DNA from: CAYYFX01 sp046330135
GTDB lineage: Bacteria; ARS69
Reading direction: 5' to 3'
Assembly: GCA_046330135.1 (NCBI GenBank)
Contig: JAXLTI010000006.1
Span: 62,001 to 126,000 of the forward strand
Length of the DNA stretch: 64,000 nt
Both the position numbers and the translations under genes were made by a program. Below the pieces are notes generated by a model. That model had not been told where the DNA came from and made no database searches. It saw nothing but the letters and a program-made list of their open reading frames with translations. Positions 1 to 8,011 of the stretch are shown here, in pieces (the first letter of the stretch is position 1; the number at the start of each line of letters is the position of its first letter).

Positions 1-180
1 GAGCTCGGCGGGCGGGCGAACGCCCCTTGGGCGAACACCCAGGGGTCGAGCTCGGCGGGCGGGCGAACGCCCCTTGGGCGAACACCCAGGGGTCGAGCTC
101 GGCGGGCGGGCGAACGCCCCTTGGGCGAACACCCAGGGGTCGAGCAGGCGGGCGGGCGAACGCCCCCTGGGCGAACCTCG
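1..180. repeat. 47-bp tandem repeat array, three perfect units plus one degraded
   Basis: Units of exactly 47 bp begin at 1, 48 and 95 and are identical; a fourth unit from 142 is shortened and diverged and fades out near 180. Each unit starts GAGCTCGGCGGGCGGGCGAA and contains CCCC..TGGG facing CCCAGGGG, so each can fold into an imperfect GC-rich hairpin. The unit length is not a multiple of three, which argues against coding. The array lies directly 3' of the minus-strand gene ending at 189 and is cut by the window edge, so its full copy number is unknown. Confidence 0.95.
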
Positions 181-188
181 CAGGCTCG

Positions 189-881
189 CTAGCCTTGGCG
201 GCGATCCTCGCGTGTTTCGCGCCGGTCCTCGCGTAGCTCGCGGTGGTCCTCGGCCTTCTCCTGCACGTCCTGGCCTACCTCGGCGCGTGCGATGGCGGAC
301 AGCTCCTCCAGGAGCGCCTCCTTGCGCGCGAGAGCCTTCGTGTCGCTCGCGTCGTCGGGGAGGCCGACCCACTCGTTGCGCAGGGCGGCGAGGCGGGTTT
401 GCTGGGCGCTCTGGACGGCGACGTCGCGACGATCGTCGCGGCGGTCACGCCGGTCGTCGCGGAGATCGTGTCGATCGTCTGCGCGGGCCACCGGGCCCGC
501 GCCCTCGCGTCGGTTCTGGCGAATCTCGCGCCGATCCGAGCGCATCTCGCGCCGGTCGCCGCGCACTTCCTGCTTCGCCTCGGTCGTCTTCGTCGCCGAC
601 TCTCCGAGCTCGCTCGCGAGATAACCCTCGACGCGGGCGTCGAGCGCGGCGATCGCGGCCGGGTCGGCGCTCTTGCGTGCGACGCGGAAGTCCGCGAGCA
701 GCACGTCGATCTGCGTGCGATCCGCCTGATCGTCCGTCACGGCCGCCCGGTCCTCGCGAAGCTCGCGATGATCCCGGGCGCGTTCAGCGGCATCACGGAC
801 CGTATCGTCCCCGGCGGAGGCGAGGGCCGGGACCAGTGCGAGCGGAAGGGCGATCGAAAGACAGCGGGCGAGGGGGGACAT
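189..881 (-). CDS. secreted Arg/Asp/Glu-rich repetitive protein of unknown function
   Basis: A 230-residue protein. Residues 1-22 form a clear Sec signal peptide (MSPLARC, hydrophobic core, ASA cleavage region). The mature part is extremely charged and built from short variants of RExREDR and RDDRRD, concentrated near residues 35-50, 105-155 and 210-230, with two more ordinary helical stretches between them. The ATG at 881 follows a strong ribosome site (CCTCCTGGAGGAG on the minus strand), which decides the start. I recognise no enzymatic family. The pattern suggests a long charged helical or disordered periplasmic protein, perhaps binding metals or polyanions, but that is inference. The 47-bp array lies just beyond its stop codon. 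Confidence 0.75.
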   Translation of the reverse strand: MSPLARCLSIALPLALVPALASAGDDTVRDAAERARDHRELREDRAAVTDDQADRTQIDVLLADFRVARKSADPAAIAALDARVEGYLASELGESATKTTEAKQEVRGDRREMRSDRREIRQNRREGAGPVARADDRHDLRDDRRDRRDDRRDVAVQSAQQTRLAALRNEWVGLPDDASDTKALARKEALLEELSAIARAEVGQDVQEKAEDHRELREDRRETREDRRQG

Positions 882-1226
882 GAGTGTCTCCTCCAGGAGG
901 GGGGGCATCCTGAGCCGACGGGTACGCGGAGTTATCGGAGCAAGGGGCGGGCCGTTCGAGCGCGAAGACCGTTCTCTCGCTCGAATCAACGGGTTCCGCG
1001 CTCCTCGACGTCTCCGGGCCGCACGGGGTGAACCGCCGGGGACGGGGCTGAACCGCTCGGGACGCCGGCGCCGCCCTCGGTCCTCCGCAGGCCGCACGGC
1101 CGTGGTCCTCGACGCGTCGCGGCCTCGTGCCGATGGGGGCGAGGAGAGAGCGGCGCCGGACGGGGTCGTCCCTCGCCGGTATCTTGGAGCAGGCATCGTC
1201 TGCTTCGATGAGGGCGGGAGGGCAAC
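882..1226. other. non-coding gap between divergent genes
   Basis: No convincing gene. It should hold the promoters for the minus-strand secreted protein and the plus-strand OsmC-like gene. A GATAAC hexamer on the minus strand (931-936) is a weak -10 candidate without a good -35. The plus-strand TATCTT at 1180 is listed separately. Confidence 0.5.
1180..1185 (+). promoter_or_regulatory. TATCTT -10-like hexamer upstream of OsmC-like gene
   Basis: GGTATCTTGG lies 42 nt upstream of the ATG at 1227. The same GTATCTTGG context recurs before the genes at 47168 and 59542. No good -35 is visible here, so the assignment rests on recurrence. Confidence 0.35.
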
Positions 1227-1694
1227 ATGCAAGCGATCGTGAAGCGGGTCGAGGGTTTGACCTTCGTCGGCAAGGCCGACACCAACCACTGGGTCGTGAT
1301 GGACGGCAAGAAGGAGAACGGCGGGTCGGACGCCGCGCCGAGCCCGAAGGAGCTCGTGCTCATCGCGCTCGGCGCGTGCAGCGCCTTCGACGTCGAAGGG
1401 ATCCTGAGGAAGCGCCGCATCGACGTGCGCAGCCTCGAGGTCGAGCTCGACGCGGACGTCGCCGCGGAGCATCCGAAGGTCTTCACCGAGGTGCGCCTCA
1501 CGTACCGGGTCGAGGGTCCGGTCCCCACGCCCGAGATCGAGCGAGCCGTTCGTCTCTCGCAGGAGAAGTACTGCTCGGTGAGCGCGATGTTGCGGCACGC
1601 ATGTCCGATCCGCTGGCGCGCGCTCGTGAACGGCGAGGAGCTGGCATCCGGCGTGGAGGGCCTGCCCGCGGAGCATCGCGCCGGGTCCGTCTGA
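1227..1694 (+). CDS. OsmC/Ohr family protein
   Basis: A 155-residue OsmC-fold protein. Both redox cysteines expected in the family are present: Cys51 in LGACSAFDV and Cys116 in EKYCSVSAML, within the usual alpha-helical contexts. Family members are thiol peroxidases that reduce organic hydroperoxides, or related proteins of unknown substrate such as the YhfA-type; the sequence does not separate these. Length is typical of the short form. The start is the ATG after GGGAGGGCAAC. It stands alone on the plus strand and converges with the membrane-protein gene at 1710. Probable role: cytoplasmic oxidative-stress defence. Confidence 0.9.
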   Translation: MQAIVKRVEGLTFVGKADTNHWVVMDGKKENGGSDAAPSPKELVLIALGACSAFDVEGILRKRRIDVRSLEVELDADVAAEHPKVFTEVRLTYRVEGPVPTPEIERAVRLSQEKYCSVSAMLRHACPIRWRALVNGEELASGVEGLPAEHRAGSV

Positions 1695-1709
1695 GGCTGC
1701 GAGCTCCGG

Positions 1710-3461
1710 TCAGGCCGCCGGAGACGACGGGGGCGGGGCCGCGGGAGCGGCGACGCGCGCGAGGCGCGGCGCCACGATGAGCGCGGCGCCGTAGAGCGCG
1801 AATCCCACGAAGAGCGTGAGCGGGCGGCCCGAAGGGATGTCCTCGACCAGCAGCTTCGCCGCGCCCGCGGCGAGGATCGGATACACGGGCCAGCCCACCT
1901 CGCGCAGGCCGCTCGCGCGCCGGGTGGCGGCGAGCGCCACCGCGAGCGCCGCCAGCACGGCCGTCCGCGCGACCGCCAACACGGGGCCTCCGGCTTGCGC
2001 GCGGCCCCCGGGGAGCAGCGCGAGGCCGAGCGTGAGCGCCGTCGCCGCGGTTCCGGCCGCGGCGAGGAGGCCGATGACGAACCGCGGGATCCGCGCGAGG
2101 GGAGCGCGGCGCCGGAACGCGCGCGTCGCGACGAGCACGACGTACGCGAGCGCGAGAAGCGCCACGACCGCCTCCTGCGTCCTCGACGGATCGGGCCACG
2201 GCCGGGCCGCGGGCCGGGTGAACGCGTCCGCCACGAAGCGCAGCAACCCGCACTGCGCCGCCGCGATCGCCGCGTAGACCGCGGCGTGCGCCCGTAGCGT
2301 GACGCGGTCGTAGCGTCCGCCGAGGATCGCGGTGACGAGCGCCAGCGCCGCAGCGACGAGGCTCGAGGCATCGGGGGAGACCGCCATCTGCGCTCCCCAC
2401 AGGAGGAGCAGGAGTCCGAGGGACGAGTGGAAGAAGAAGTTGCGATTGCGTCCCTGCCGGCGGCGGACGAGCGCGAAAGCCACCGCGTAGGACGTCGCGC
2501 CGCCGACCAGCGCGACGAGGCCGAGCGCCGTGTCGGGCTGGCCGAGGAATCTCGTGATGCGAGCGGCCCCTCCGAAGCCGATGAAGAGCGCGGCCGCCGC
2601 CTGCGCGATGTCGAAGGGACCGAGCGTTCGCCTTCCCGTGAGCGTGTTCAGCGCGGAGCTCGCGAGGGACAGCAAGGCGACGGCGAGGGCGAGCGCGCGG
2701 ATCGACGGGGCGCCGACGTGCGCGTAGGCCTCGGGCAATCCCTGCGGGTCGGTGACCAGCGAGATCGACCACACGAGCGAGAGATCGAGCGCGGCCGCCG
2801 CGACCCAGCGTGGTCCCGGCCAGCCCCGGACGCGCGCGAGCCAGGCGGTCGCCGCGGTGACGGCAAGAAGGGCCGTAAGGAACGTCGCCACGGCCCGAGT
2901 GGCGAAGAGCAGCGCCACGGCCGTCGCCGTCGCCCCCAGCGAGAAGAGCCAGCCCGCCGCCGGGAGATCGATCCGAACGGCCACGGCGAGTCCGAGCCCC
3001 GTCACCGCGGCGAGGAGTATCGCCGCGGAGAGCGGGGAGAGGACGCGAAAGGCAGTCGCCGCCTCGAACACGATGGGATAGGCGATCACGACCGCCGCCA
3101 GCGCGTGGAAGCTCGCGCCCGCCTGGGCGCGACGGCCCGCGCGCCCGGCGAGCAGGACCCAGATCGCGGCGTAGAGCAGCCCCAGCGCGGTCCCGACGCT
3201 CCGCGGCACGACGCCGGCATCGGTGATCGTCCGCAGAAGGAAGGCCCCGCCCAGCACGAGGAACGTGCGACCCGCGAGAGCGAGCACCCCCGGCAGCGAG
3301 AAGCCGACCGGTCGCGGTGAAGGGGGGATGGCCTCCGGGGACGGGGCGCTCCGGGGCTTCTCGGACCCGCGCTCCAGAGCCTCCACCCGGCTCGCGAGGC
3401 CCGCCAGGGCCGCGGACAGGTCCTCCACACTTCTTTCGAGGCGGCGGAGGCGGTCTTCCAC
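1710..3461 (-). CDS. polytopic DUF2339-like membrane protein
   Basis: A 583-residue protein. Residues 1-35 form a heptad-like coiled coil (MEDRLRRLERSVEDL), followed by a Pro/Ser-rich linker to about 50. The rest is an almost uninterrupted series of roughly 14-16 hydrophobic segments rich in Ala, Leu and Val. This layout matches DUF2339-type predicted membrane proteins, whose function is unknown. The GTG start at 3461 is preceded by GGGAGGGG on the minus strand. The C-terminal 20 residues are Pro/Ala-rich and cytoplasmic-looking. Its promoter region is shared with the divergent respiratory operon, which may hint at co-expression but proves nothing. Confidence 0.75.
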   Translation of the reverse strand: MEDRLRRLERSVEDLSAALAGLASRVEALERGSEKPRSAPSPEAIPPSPRPVGFSLPGVLALAGRTFLVLGGAFLLRTITDAGVVPRSVGTALGLLYAAIWVLLAGRAGRRAQAGASFHALAAVVIAYPIVFEAATAFRVLSPLSAAILLAAVTGLGLAVAVRIDLPAAGWLFSLGATATAVALLFATRAVATFLTALLAVTAATAWLARVRGWPGPRWVAAAALDLSLVWSISLVTDPQGLPEAYAHVGAPSIRALALAVALLSLASSALNTLTGRRTLGPFDIAQAAAALFIGFGGAARITRFLGQPDTALGLVALVGGATSYAVAFALVRRRQGRNRNFFFHSSLGLLLLLWGAQMAVSPDASSLVAAALALVTAILGGRYDRVTLRAHAAVYAAIAAAQCGLLRFVADAFTRPAARPWPDPSRTQEAVVALLALAYVVLVATRAFRRRAPLARIPRFVIGLLAAAGTAATALTLGLALLPGGRAQAGGPVLAVARTAVLAALAVALAATRRASGLREVGWPVYPILAAGAAKLLVEDIPSGRPLTLFVGFALYGAALIVAPRLARVAAPAAPPPSSPAA

Positions 3462-3485
3462 GGGCCCCTCCCGGACACAATTCGG

Positions 3486-3525
3486 AGTTTAGGATCTTGA
3501 TCACCGGAACTGGAAGTCCTAAATT
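3486..3525. promoter_or_regulatory. divergent promoter pair with mirrored TCCTAAA elements
   Basis: Plus strand: -35 TTGATC (3497-3502), exactly 17 bp, -10 TAAATT (3520-3525), 44 bp before the GTG at 3570. Minus strand: TAAACT (complement of 3486-3491) is the -10 candidate for the gene starting at 3461. Both -10s sit in the same context, TCCTAAATT on plus and TCCTAAACT on minus, giving a perfect 7-bp inverted repeat TTTAGGA (3488-3494) / TCCTAAA (3517-3523). The AT-rich patch stands out strongly here. The repeat could be two back-to-back -10s or a regulator site. Confidence 0.6.
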
Positions 3526-3569
3526 GCGCAGCCGGCGGGAATCTCCGCCTTCGCCCGGGGGAGCCAACG

Positions 3570-3896
3570 GTGGCCAAACAACGCTCGGAAGCTCGGCCAG
3601 GCGACAGTCCGCTGGCGCGTGGAGTGCGGGCGACCTCCGAGGCTCTGCGGTGGCTCGCGCGTCCCGAGGCGTTGCCGAGAATCGCGGTCGTCGGGGTGCA
3701 CCCGGCTCGAAAGCCACGGGCGGGATTCGGCGAGCTGCTCCAGTGGCTCGTGGCACCCGAGGAGCCGCCTCGGCTCACGGCCGTCGGGGACGCGCCGGCT
3801 CGGCAGGCCCCGTCGTGGCGCTGGCTCCTTTCGCGCGAGCGCCTTCCGGAGCATCGAACGGCGGACTCTCCGTCCCGGGAGTCGAGCACCGCGTGA
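3570..3896 (+). CDS. small hypothetical protein with tryptophan-repeat motif
   Basis: A 108-residue protein of unknown function and first gene after the promoter at 3497-3525. GTG start with GGGGGAG 7 nt upstream. No signal peptide or membrane helix. It contains three diverged copies of a motif of the form (R/Q)WLxxxExxPR: LRWLARPEALPR, LQWLVAPEEPPR and WRWLLSRERLPEH, about 25-35 residues apart, joined by Pro/Ala-rich linkers. The internal repetition supports a real coding sequence, although length and composition leave doubt. Position at the head of a cytochrome operon suggests an accessory or regulatory role, which is inference. Confidence 0.5.
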   Translation: MAKQRSEARPGDSPLARGVRATSEALRWLARPEALPRIAVVGVHPARKPRAGFGELLQWLVAPEEPPRLTAVGDAPARQAPSWRWLLSRERLPEHRTADSPSRESSTA

Positions 3897-3954
3897 CCGG
3901 CGGGGTCGCGGCCCGGACGCGACGCCCGGAAGGTCGTTGGGAGGGAACGGCTCG

Positions 3955-4440
3955 ATGGAACCTCAGGGCCCGCTCCGACACGCGAAGCACATCTTCCGCG
4001 TGTTCCTGCTCCTCCTGGTCGCCGTGGTCGCGCTCGTCCTGGGGCGCGACTTCCTCGTCCCGCCCACGTTCGGACAGTACGGCCACTTCCGAGCGGCCAA
4101 CGTCGAGCAGCAGCGGAATCTGGCGGTGAGGCACGGCGGCGACGAGTCGTGCCGTCCCTGCCACGCGACGCAGTACGACGCGCACGCCGCCGGGCCTCAC
4201 ATGACCGTTCGCTGCGAGCTGTGTCACGCGCCAGTGTCGGTGCATGCCGCCGGCGGGAAGAAGATCTCGGCGATGCCGGTGCGGAAGAGCTCGGAGCTGT
4301 GCGCCTTGTGTCACGAACGTCTGGGCGCACGGCCTCAGACCCAGCCGCAAATCCAGTTCAAACAGCACGTGCTGGAGAAGGGAAGCGAGCCGTCCCCGGA
4401 ATCGTGCTTCGACTGCCACGACCCCCACAGCCCGCTCTGA
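3955..4440 (+). CDS. membrane-anchored tetrahaem cytochrome c
   Basis: A 161-residue protein with an uncleaved N-terminal membrane helix (about residues 12-33, FRVFLLLLVAVVALVLG) and a periplasmic domain with four CxxCH haem c sites: CRPCH, CELCH, CALCH and CFDCH. The architecture resembles small NapC/NrfH-like or multihaem donor proteins, but spacing does not identify a named family. The ATG at 3955 follows GGGAGGG and gives a proper anchor; earlier in-frame codons would only add low-complexity sequence. It is followed after 19 bp by the ferredoxin gene. Likely role: electron entry or exit at the periplasmic face of the membrane complex encoded downstream. Confidence 0.85.
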   Translation: MEPQGPLRHAKHIFRVFLLLLVAVVALVLGRDFLVPPTFGQYGHFRAANVEQQRNLAVRHGGDESCRPCHATQYDAHAAGPHMTVRCELCHAPVSVHAAGGKKISAMPVRKSSELCALCHERLGARPQTQPQIQFKQHVLEKGSEPSPESCFDCHDPHSPL

Positions 4441-4459
4441 GTCGGCGCGGAGGAGTCCC

Positions 4460-5233
4460 ATGTCGGTAGACCGCAGCTCCGAAGAACCGGCGACGTCGCG
4501 CCGCGACTTCCTGAAGAAGGCGGCCGCCGGCGGCGTCGCCCTCGGCGTCATCGGGCTGATCCTCCCCGACGACGCGCGCGGGCTCGAGACCGTCGGCTAC
4601 GACTGGACGAAGCACCGCTGGGTCTACCTGATCGACACGACGAAGTGCATCGGCTGCGGGTCGTGCGTGCGCGCCTGCCGCGCCGAGAACGACGTCCCGG
4701 CCGGGTGCTACCGCACCTGGATCGAGCGATACACGATCCCGCCGAACGCGGAAGCGCTCGTGGACTCTCCCGAGGGCGGCGAGCACGGATTCCATCCGCT
4801 CGTCCAGGAAGCGGAGGGCGGCAAGAGCTTCTTCGTGCCGAAGATGTGCAATCACTGCGAAGCCACCCCGTGCACGCAGGTCTGCCCGGTCGGCGCGTCC
4901 TACCGGACGCTCGACGGCGTCATCCTCGTGGACGGCGATCGCTGCATCGGCTGCGGCTACTGCGTCCAGGCGTGCCCCTTCGGCAGCCGCTACCTCGATC
5001 CGCGCACGCACACCGCCGGGAAGTGCACGTGGTGCTATCACCGGCTGACCAAGGGCCTCAAGCCGGCCTGCGTCGAGATCTGCCCGGTCGGAGCGCGGGT
5101 CATCGGCGATCGGAAGGACCCCGACGATCCGATCAACGACATCCTCGCCACGCGGCGCATCCACGTGCTCCAACCGGAGCTGCTGACGAAGCCGCAGTGC
5201 TACTACGTCGGGCTCGACTGGGAGGTCCGCTGA
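4460..5233 (+). CDS. Tat-exported four-cluster [4Fe-4S] ferredoxin subunit (NrfC/DmsB/HybA type)
   Basis: A 257-residue protein. The N-terminus has a twin-arginine signal (TSRRDFLKKA plus hydrophobic stretch to about residue 40). Four cysteine groups follow: CIGCGSCVRAC, CNHCEATPCTQVCP, CIGCGYCVQACP and CTWCYH...CVEICP, enough for four [4Fe-4S] clusters as in NrfC, DmsB and HybA. Such subunits relay electrons between a membrane quinone site (NrfD-like) and a partner enzyme. The next gene is exactly such an NrfD, overlapping as TGATG. No molybdopterin or other catalytic subunit is encoded nearby, so the electron partner is probably one of the multihaem cytochromes of the operon. ATG start with GGAGGAG. 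Confidence 0.92.
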   Translation: MSVDRSSEEPATSRRDFLKKAAAGGVALGVIGLILPDDARGLETVGYDWTKHRWVYLIDTTKCIGCGSCVRACRAENDVPAGCYRTWIERYTIPPNAEALVDSPEGGEHGFHPLVQEAEGGKSFFVPKMCNHCEATPCTQVCPVGASYRTLDGVILVDGDRCIGCGYCVQACPFGSRYLDPRTHTAGKCTWCYHRLTKGLKPACVEICPVGARVIGDRKDPDDPINDILATRRIHVLQPELLTKPQCYYVGLDWEVR

Positions 5234-6426
5234 TGTACCCCGAGATCACGGGCTTCCTCTTCCCGAACGACATGCACATCACCTGGAGCCTGATGATCGT
5301 GATGTACCCGTACATCACCGGGCTCGTGGCCGGCGCGTTCCTGGTCTCTTCGCTGTACCACGTCTTCGGCCGGAACGAGCTGCGGCCCGTGGGTCGCCTG
5401 GCGCTCGCGGCCGCGCTCTGCTTCCTCTCCGTCGCGACGATCCCGCTCCTGAACCACCTCGGGCACCCCGAGCGGGCTCTGAACATCATCGTGACGCCGA
5501 ACTTCACGTCGGCCATGGCCGGATTCGGGATCCTCTACGCGACGTACTTCATCATCCTCCTCCTCGAAGTCTGGTTCGTGTTCCGGGCCGACATCATCGC
5601 GCGCGCGGGCGCGTCGCAGGGCTTCGCGCGCCGCTTCTACTCCGTCCTCGCCCTCGGCGTGTACGACACCTCCGAGCAGGCGCTGGCCTACGACGCGAAG
5701 CTGACTCGCGTGCTGGCCGCCCTGGGCATCCCGATGGCGTGCCTCCTCCACGGGTACGTGGGCTTCCTCTTCGGCGCGCTCAAGGCGAACCCCTGGTGGT
5801 CCACGCCGCTGATGCCGGTCATCTTCCTCTTCTCGGCGATGGTCTCGGGGATCGCGGTGCTGATCGTTCTCTACCAGGCCGCGATGAAGCTGAAGGGCAT
5901 GCCGATCGACGGCGCGGCCGTCGCGGCGATGGTCCGCTGGCTCTGGCTCTTCCTCATCATGACGCTCACGCTCGAGATCCTGGAGATCATGACGCTCGCG
6001 TACGAGCGCGCGGAAGAGTGGGTCGTGATCAGCCATCTCCTCACGCACCAGCTGTCGATCTCCTTCATCTCGATCCAGATGGTCATCGGCGGGCTCATCC
6101 CCTTCATCCTGCTGATGCTCGCCGTGGTGATGGAGCGGCACCTGACCGCCCCGATCCGGAACACCCTGGCGATGGTCTCCTCGCTGCTCCTGCTCATGCA
6201 GGTGTTCGCGATGCGCTGGAACGTCGTCATCGGCGGCCAGATGTTCTCGAAGAGCATGCGGGGCTTCCGCGAGGCCTACGTACCGCAGCTCTTCGAGAAG
6301 GAAGGCGTCGTTGTCGCGGCGCTGATTCTCTTGACGCCGTTCGTGCTCCTCGTGATCTTCGAGCGGGTGCTGCCGATCTTCGGTCGCGCATCCTCCACCG
6401 AACCTACGGCCCGCACCTCGGCCTGA
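5233..6426 (+). CDS. NrfD/PsrC-family quinone-interacting membrane subunit
   Basis: A 397-residue integral membrane protein with about nine to ten helices, starting at the ATG that overlaps the ferredoxin stop (TGATG). Features of the NrfD family are visible: N-terminal WSLMIVMYPYITGLVAGAF, the LNHLGHPERALNI loop, and later LLTHQLSISFISIQM. These proteins exchange electrons or protons with menaquinone and dock a four-cluster ferredoxin, here the preceding gene product. The length is normal. It is the same family as PsrC and the ActC/ActF subunits of alternative complex III, but the other ACIII genes are absent. It is followed after 16 bp by the Rieske gene. Confidence 0.92.
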   Translation: MYPEITGFLFPNDMHITWSLMIVMYPYITGLVAGAFLVSSLYHVFGRNELRPVGRLALAAALCFLSVATIPLLNHLGHPERALNIIVTPNFTSAMAGFGILYATYFIILLLEVWFVFRADIIARAGASQGFARRFYSVLALGVYDTSEQALAYDAKLTRVLAALGIPMACLLHGYVGFLFGALKANPWWSTPLMPVIFLFSAMVSGIAVLIVLYQAAMKLKGMPIDGAAVAAMVRWLWLFLIMTLTLEILEIMTLAYERAEEWVVISHLLTHQLSISFISIQMVIGGLIPFILLMLAVVMERHLTAPIRNTLAMVSSLLLLMQVFAMRWNVVIGGQMFSKSMRGFREAYVPQLFEKEGVVVAALILLTPFVLLVIFERVLPIFGRASSTEPTARTSA

Positions 6427-6442
6427 CGGAGAGGGGCTCGAC

Positions 6443-6886
6443 TTGAGCGGATCGCCGCTGCAGACGCGTCGGCGTTTCCTCGACCTCCTGCTGGGAGCGA
6501 GCGTCATCGGCTGGCTGGGCGCGGTCTTCTACCCGATCGCGCGGTATCTGCGGCCGCCCGCCTCGGCGGGGGCCACCGTGTCGTCCGTGAACGTCGGCAA
6601 GGTGTCGGACTTCCCGCCGGACTCCGGGCGCATCTTCAAGTTCGGCAGCAAGCCGGGCATCCTCGTGCGCCAGGCGAACGGGGAGTTCCGGGCGTTCCTC
6701 GCCACCTGCACCCACCTGCAGTGCATCGTCCAGTACCGGTCCGACCTCGGCGTGATCTGGTGCGCGTGTCACAACGGACGGTACGACCTGAACGGCAAGA
6801 ACATCGCAGGGCCGCCGCCGCGCCCGCTGGGCGAGCTCAAGGTGGACGTGAGCAACGGAGACGTTTTCGTCTCCCGGGTCGGCTGA
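6443..6886 (+). CDS. Rieske [2Fe-2S] protein
   Basis: A 147-residue membrane-anchored Rieske protein. An N-terminal twin-arginine motif (QTRRRFLDLLLG) and helix (about 13-33) are followed by the cluster fold. Ligands are complete: Cys89 and His91 in CTHLQC, Cys107 and His110 in CACH; Cys94 and Cys109 can form the stabilising disulphide. Box II reads CACHNG rather than the common CPCHGS. The start is a TTG at 6443 with GGAGAGGG upstream; no ATG fits the signal. The cytochrome b gene follows, so the pair forms the core of a quinol-oxidising bc/b6f-type module. Confidence 0.93.
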   Translation: MSGSPLQTRRRFLDLLLGASVIGWLGAVFYPIARYLRPPASAGATVSSVNVGKVSDFPPDSGRIFKFGSKPGILVRQANGEFRAFLATCTHLQCIVQYRSDLGVIWCACHNGRYDLNGKNIAGPPPRPLGELKVDVSNGDVFVSRVG

Positions 6887-6910
6887 TCACCGGCGGAGGA
6901 TGCGGCGGGA

Positions 6911-8011
6911 ATGAGCGGCGGAGCGAACCGGGTGTTCCGGTGGTTGGACGAGCGGTACCAGCTCCGCGACGTCGTGGAGTTCGCCCGCCACAAGACGGTC
7001 CCGGTGCATCGCGAGTCCGTCTGGTACTACTTCGGCGGCGTCACGCTCTTCCTGTTCCTCGTGCAGGTCGTGACCGGCATCCTCCTGATGCTGTACTACA
7101 AGCCGGGTCCCGACACCGCCTACGAGAGCATCCAGTTCATCCTCTCGCAGGTCGAGTTCGGCTGGCTGGTGCGCGCGATCCACTCCTGGTCGGCGAACCT
7201 CATGGTCCTCTCCGCGTTCGTCCACATGTTCAGCGCGTTCTTCACGCGCTCGTACGCCCGCCCGCGCGAGCTCACCTGGCTCTCGGGCTTCGTGATGCTC
7301 ACCGTGGCCCTGGCGTTCGGCTTCAGCGGTTATCTCCTGCCGTGGAACCAGCTCGCGTTCTTCGCGACGAAGGTGGGCACGGAGATCACCGGCGTCGTGC
7401 CGGGCGTGGGCAAGGCGATCGTCGCGCTGATGCGCGGCGGAGAGGACGTCAGCGGGTCCACGCTCTACCGCTTCTACGGCATCCACGTGGCGGTCCTGCC
7501 CGGCGTGATGACGTTGCTCGTGCTCCTGCACCTCCTGCTCGTGCAGCGCCAGGGAATCTCCGCACCGGAGGGCTGGGAGAAAGTGCCGCCGGCGTCGCGG
7601 CGCACGATGCCGTTCTTCCCGAACTTCCTGCTCCGCGACGCGCTCCTCTGGCTGGTCGTGCTCAACGTCCTCGCGCTCCTCGCGGTCGTCGCGCCGTTCG
7701 GGTGGGGTCCGTTCCACTGGCCGCTCGGCGCGAAGGCCGATCCGTTCGAGCCCGCTCCCGCGGGCATCCGCCCGGAGTGGTACTTCATGTTCATGTTCCA
7801 GACCCTGCGCCTCCTGCCGGCGCACGTCGGCCCGTTCGAGGGCGACGTGCTGGGCGTCCTCGGGTTCGGCGCGGTGGGACTCGCGTGGATGCTCGTGCCG
7901 TTCTGGGCGGGGCGCTTCGGTCCCTCCGCCTCGCGACGCATCGGCCGGACGGTCGGGCTCGTCGCGGTGGTCTACGTCGTGGCGATGACCGTGTGGGGGT
8001 ATCTGTCGTGA
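6911..8011 (+). CDS. cytochrome b of a bc/b6f-type complex, b6 and subunit IV fused
   Basis: A 366-residue integral membrane protein. Two bis-histidine pairs for haems b are present: His91/His105 and His192/His207. The 15-residue spacing of the second pair is the b6 (menaquinone) type rather than mitochondrial bc1. A PEWYF quinol-site motif occurs at about residue 280, followed by three more helices, so b6 and subunit-IV-like parts are in one chain. It oxidises quinol with the Rieske protein encoded 24 bp upstream. The stop overlaps the GTG start of the nonahaem cytochrome (8008), which probably replaces cytochrome c1/f. ATG start after GGCGGAGG. Confidence 0.95.
   Translation: MSGGANRVFRWLDERYQLRDVVEFARHKTVPVHRESVWYYFGGVTLFLFLVQVVTGILLMLYYKPGPDTAYESIQFILSQVEFGWLVRAIHSWSANLMVLSAFVHMFSAFFTRSYARPRELTWLSGFVMLTVALAFGFSGYLLPWNQLAFFATKVGTEITGVVPGVGKAIVALMRGGEDVSGSTLYRFYGIHVAVLPGVMTLLVLLHLLLVQRQGISAPEGWEKVPPASRRTMPFFPNFLLRDALLWLVVLNVLALLAVVAPFGWGPFHWPLGAKADPFEPAPAGIRPEWYFMFMFQTLRLLPAHVGPFEGDVLGVLGFGAVGLAWMLVPFWAGRFGPSASRRIGRTVGLVAVVYVVAMTVWGYLS

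Noticed and set aside
1..180. CRISPR array
   Set aside because: Units are contiguous with no unique spacers, and no cas genes are nearby.
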